A DNA stretch of 64,000 nucleotides from Maniola hyperantus (Eukaryota > Arthropoda > Insecta > Lepidoptera > Nymphalidae), in assembly GCF_902806685.2 (NCBI RefSeq), contig NC_048542.1:5750533-5814532 (forward strand), given 5' to 3'. The translations under genes were made by a program, and so were the position numbers. The notes under the pieces are model-generated. The model worked only from the letters and a program-made list of their open reading frames with translations. It was not told the DNA's origin and did no database searches. How positions within the stretch are numbered: the stretch's first letter is position 1; every line of letters starts with the position of its first letter. Shown here in pieces: positions 63,597 to 64,000 of the stretch.

Positions 63597-64000
63597 ATGG
63601 AAGTTGACGGTGTAGAAGAAAGCAATGTTAAAAACCATCCAGACGGTGCTAAGTTTACGAATTTAAAGGCTTTTGTAAATGCTGCGCGTGAATTTGAAGC
63701 GACTCATAGTGAATCTGCTATCAATTTGATGACTCGATACTTGGGGGTAAGATGCTGATGAGTTTTGGAAAGATAGCTCTGCCTGGACTTTCTTAGATTT
63801 TATTTGATTAATATTAGGATATTGTAGTCTTTGTATTGAAGCAGTTTCATGACCGAGATTTGTCTCTAGTGAATTTCGACTTTGTTAAGTTAAAATAAGT
63901 GTTTTGAATTAGAACATGTTTATTTTCAGCTTATTGCTTCATCATGTGATCTGTCAATATTCTCCCCTGGTAGAATCGAAGTATGCGCATTCTTCAGTTC
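63597..64000 (+). CDS. Unrecognised gene, first exons, runs off the window
   Basis: Exon 1 (63597-63746) encodes 50 aa, MEVDGVEESNVKNHPDGAKF then NLKAFVNAAREFEATHSESA and INLMTRYLG, followed by a GTAAG donor. After a TTTATTTTCAG acceptor, exon 2 begins at 63930 in phase 0 with LIASSCDLSIFSPGRIEVCA and continues past the edge. The ATG context is GCCACAATGG, a good animal start. The clean phase and donor/acceptor pair argue for a real gene. I do not recognise the family from 73 residues: no signal peptide and no clear domain. The LINE 206 bp upstream may affect its promoter. Confidence 0.6.

Overview
The window reads as a piece of a lepidopteran (moth or butterfly) nuclear genome. It is AT-rich, carries short-intron, GT-AG spliced animal genes, and is saturated with repeats of lepidopteran type: Helitron-like repeats ending in GCATCAGCTAGT, RTE-like LINE tails ending in TGATGA runs, GTCTGTCT-bearing elements, and frequent TAGGTACCTA runs. 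The species cannot be named from sequence alone. Four conserved host genes could be assembled. NIPP1/PPP1R8 is on the minus strand (23422-29464; nine exons, 343 aa). MRGBP, the Eaf7 subunit of NuA4/TIP60, is on the minus strand (30701-34423; five exons, 244 aa). FKBP12 is on the plus strand (38610-39368; three exons, 108 aa). PEX10 is on the minus strand (40674-41486; one exon, 270 aa). The first two exons of an unrecognised gene start at 63597 and run off the right edge. These are housekeeping genes of chromatin, phosphatase control, prolyl isomerisation and peroxisome biogenesis; nothing suggests they act as one pathway.

Layout. 1-23.4 kb has no recognisable host gene. It holds Helitron-like copies, palindromic MITEs, LINE tails, and a 5'-truncated RTE-like retrotransposon with an open 658-codon frame and an exact 12-bp target duplication (17101-19287), set inside an older module with inverted CTCGAG-bearing motifs. 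23.4-41.5 kb is the host gene cluster, with introns and spacers full of the same repeats and two LINE remnants at 36.3-38.4 kb. 41.5-46 kb is spacer with a 113-bp higher-order tandem repeat and two GC-rich patches. 46.3-49.7 kb is a Penelope-like retroelement (RT plus GIY-YIG nuclease) split by a 1.1-kb terminal-inverted-repeat element. 50.2-50.96 kb encodes an unusual repeat protein of U1/JAZ-like zinc fingers alternating with acidic linkers, broken by one frameshift. 52.5-57.0 kb is a structurally complete pogo/Tigger-like DNA transposon with an 862-aa transposase. 58.2-63.4 kb is a near-intact I-type LINE (ORF1, ORF2 with RNase H, poly(A), target duplication) broken by one stop codon and inserted about 200 bp before the start of the 63.6-kb gene.

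The most unusual pattern is a set of short, perfect or near-perfect fold-backs (15-25 bp arms, 2-12 nt loops), several at element ends or at the same position in different copies of one repeat family. The MITE families, a nested hAT-like insertion with an unoccupied relative in the same window, and the two long autonomous-looking elements are the other main points. All calls come from reading the sequence; no database search was run.
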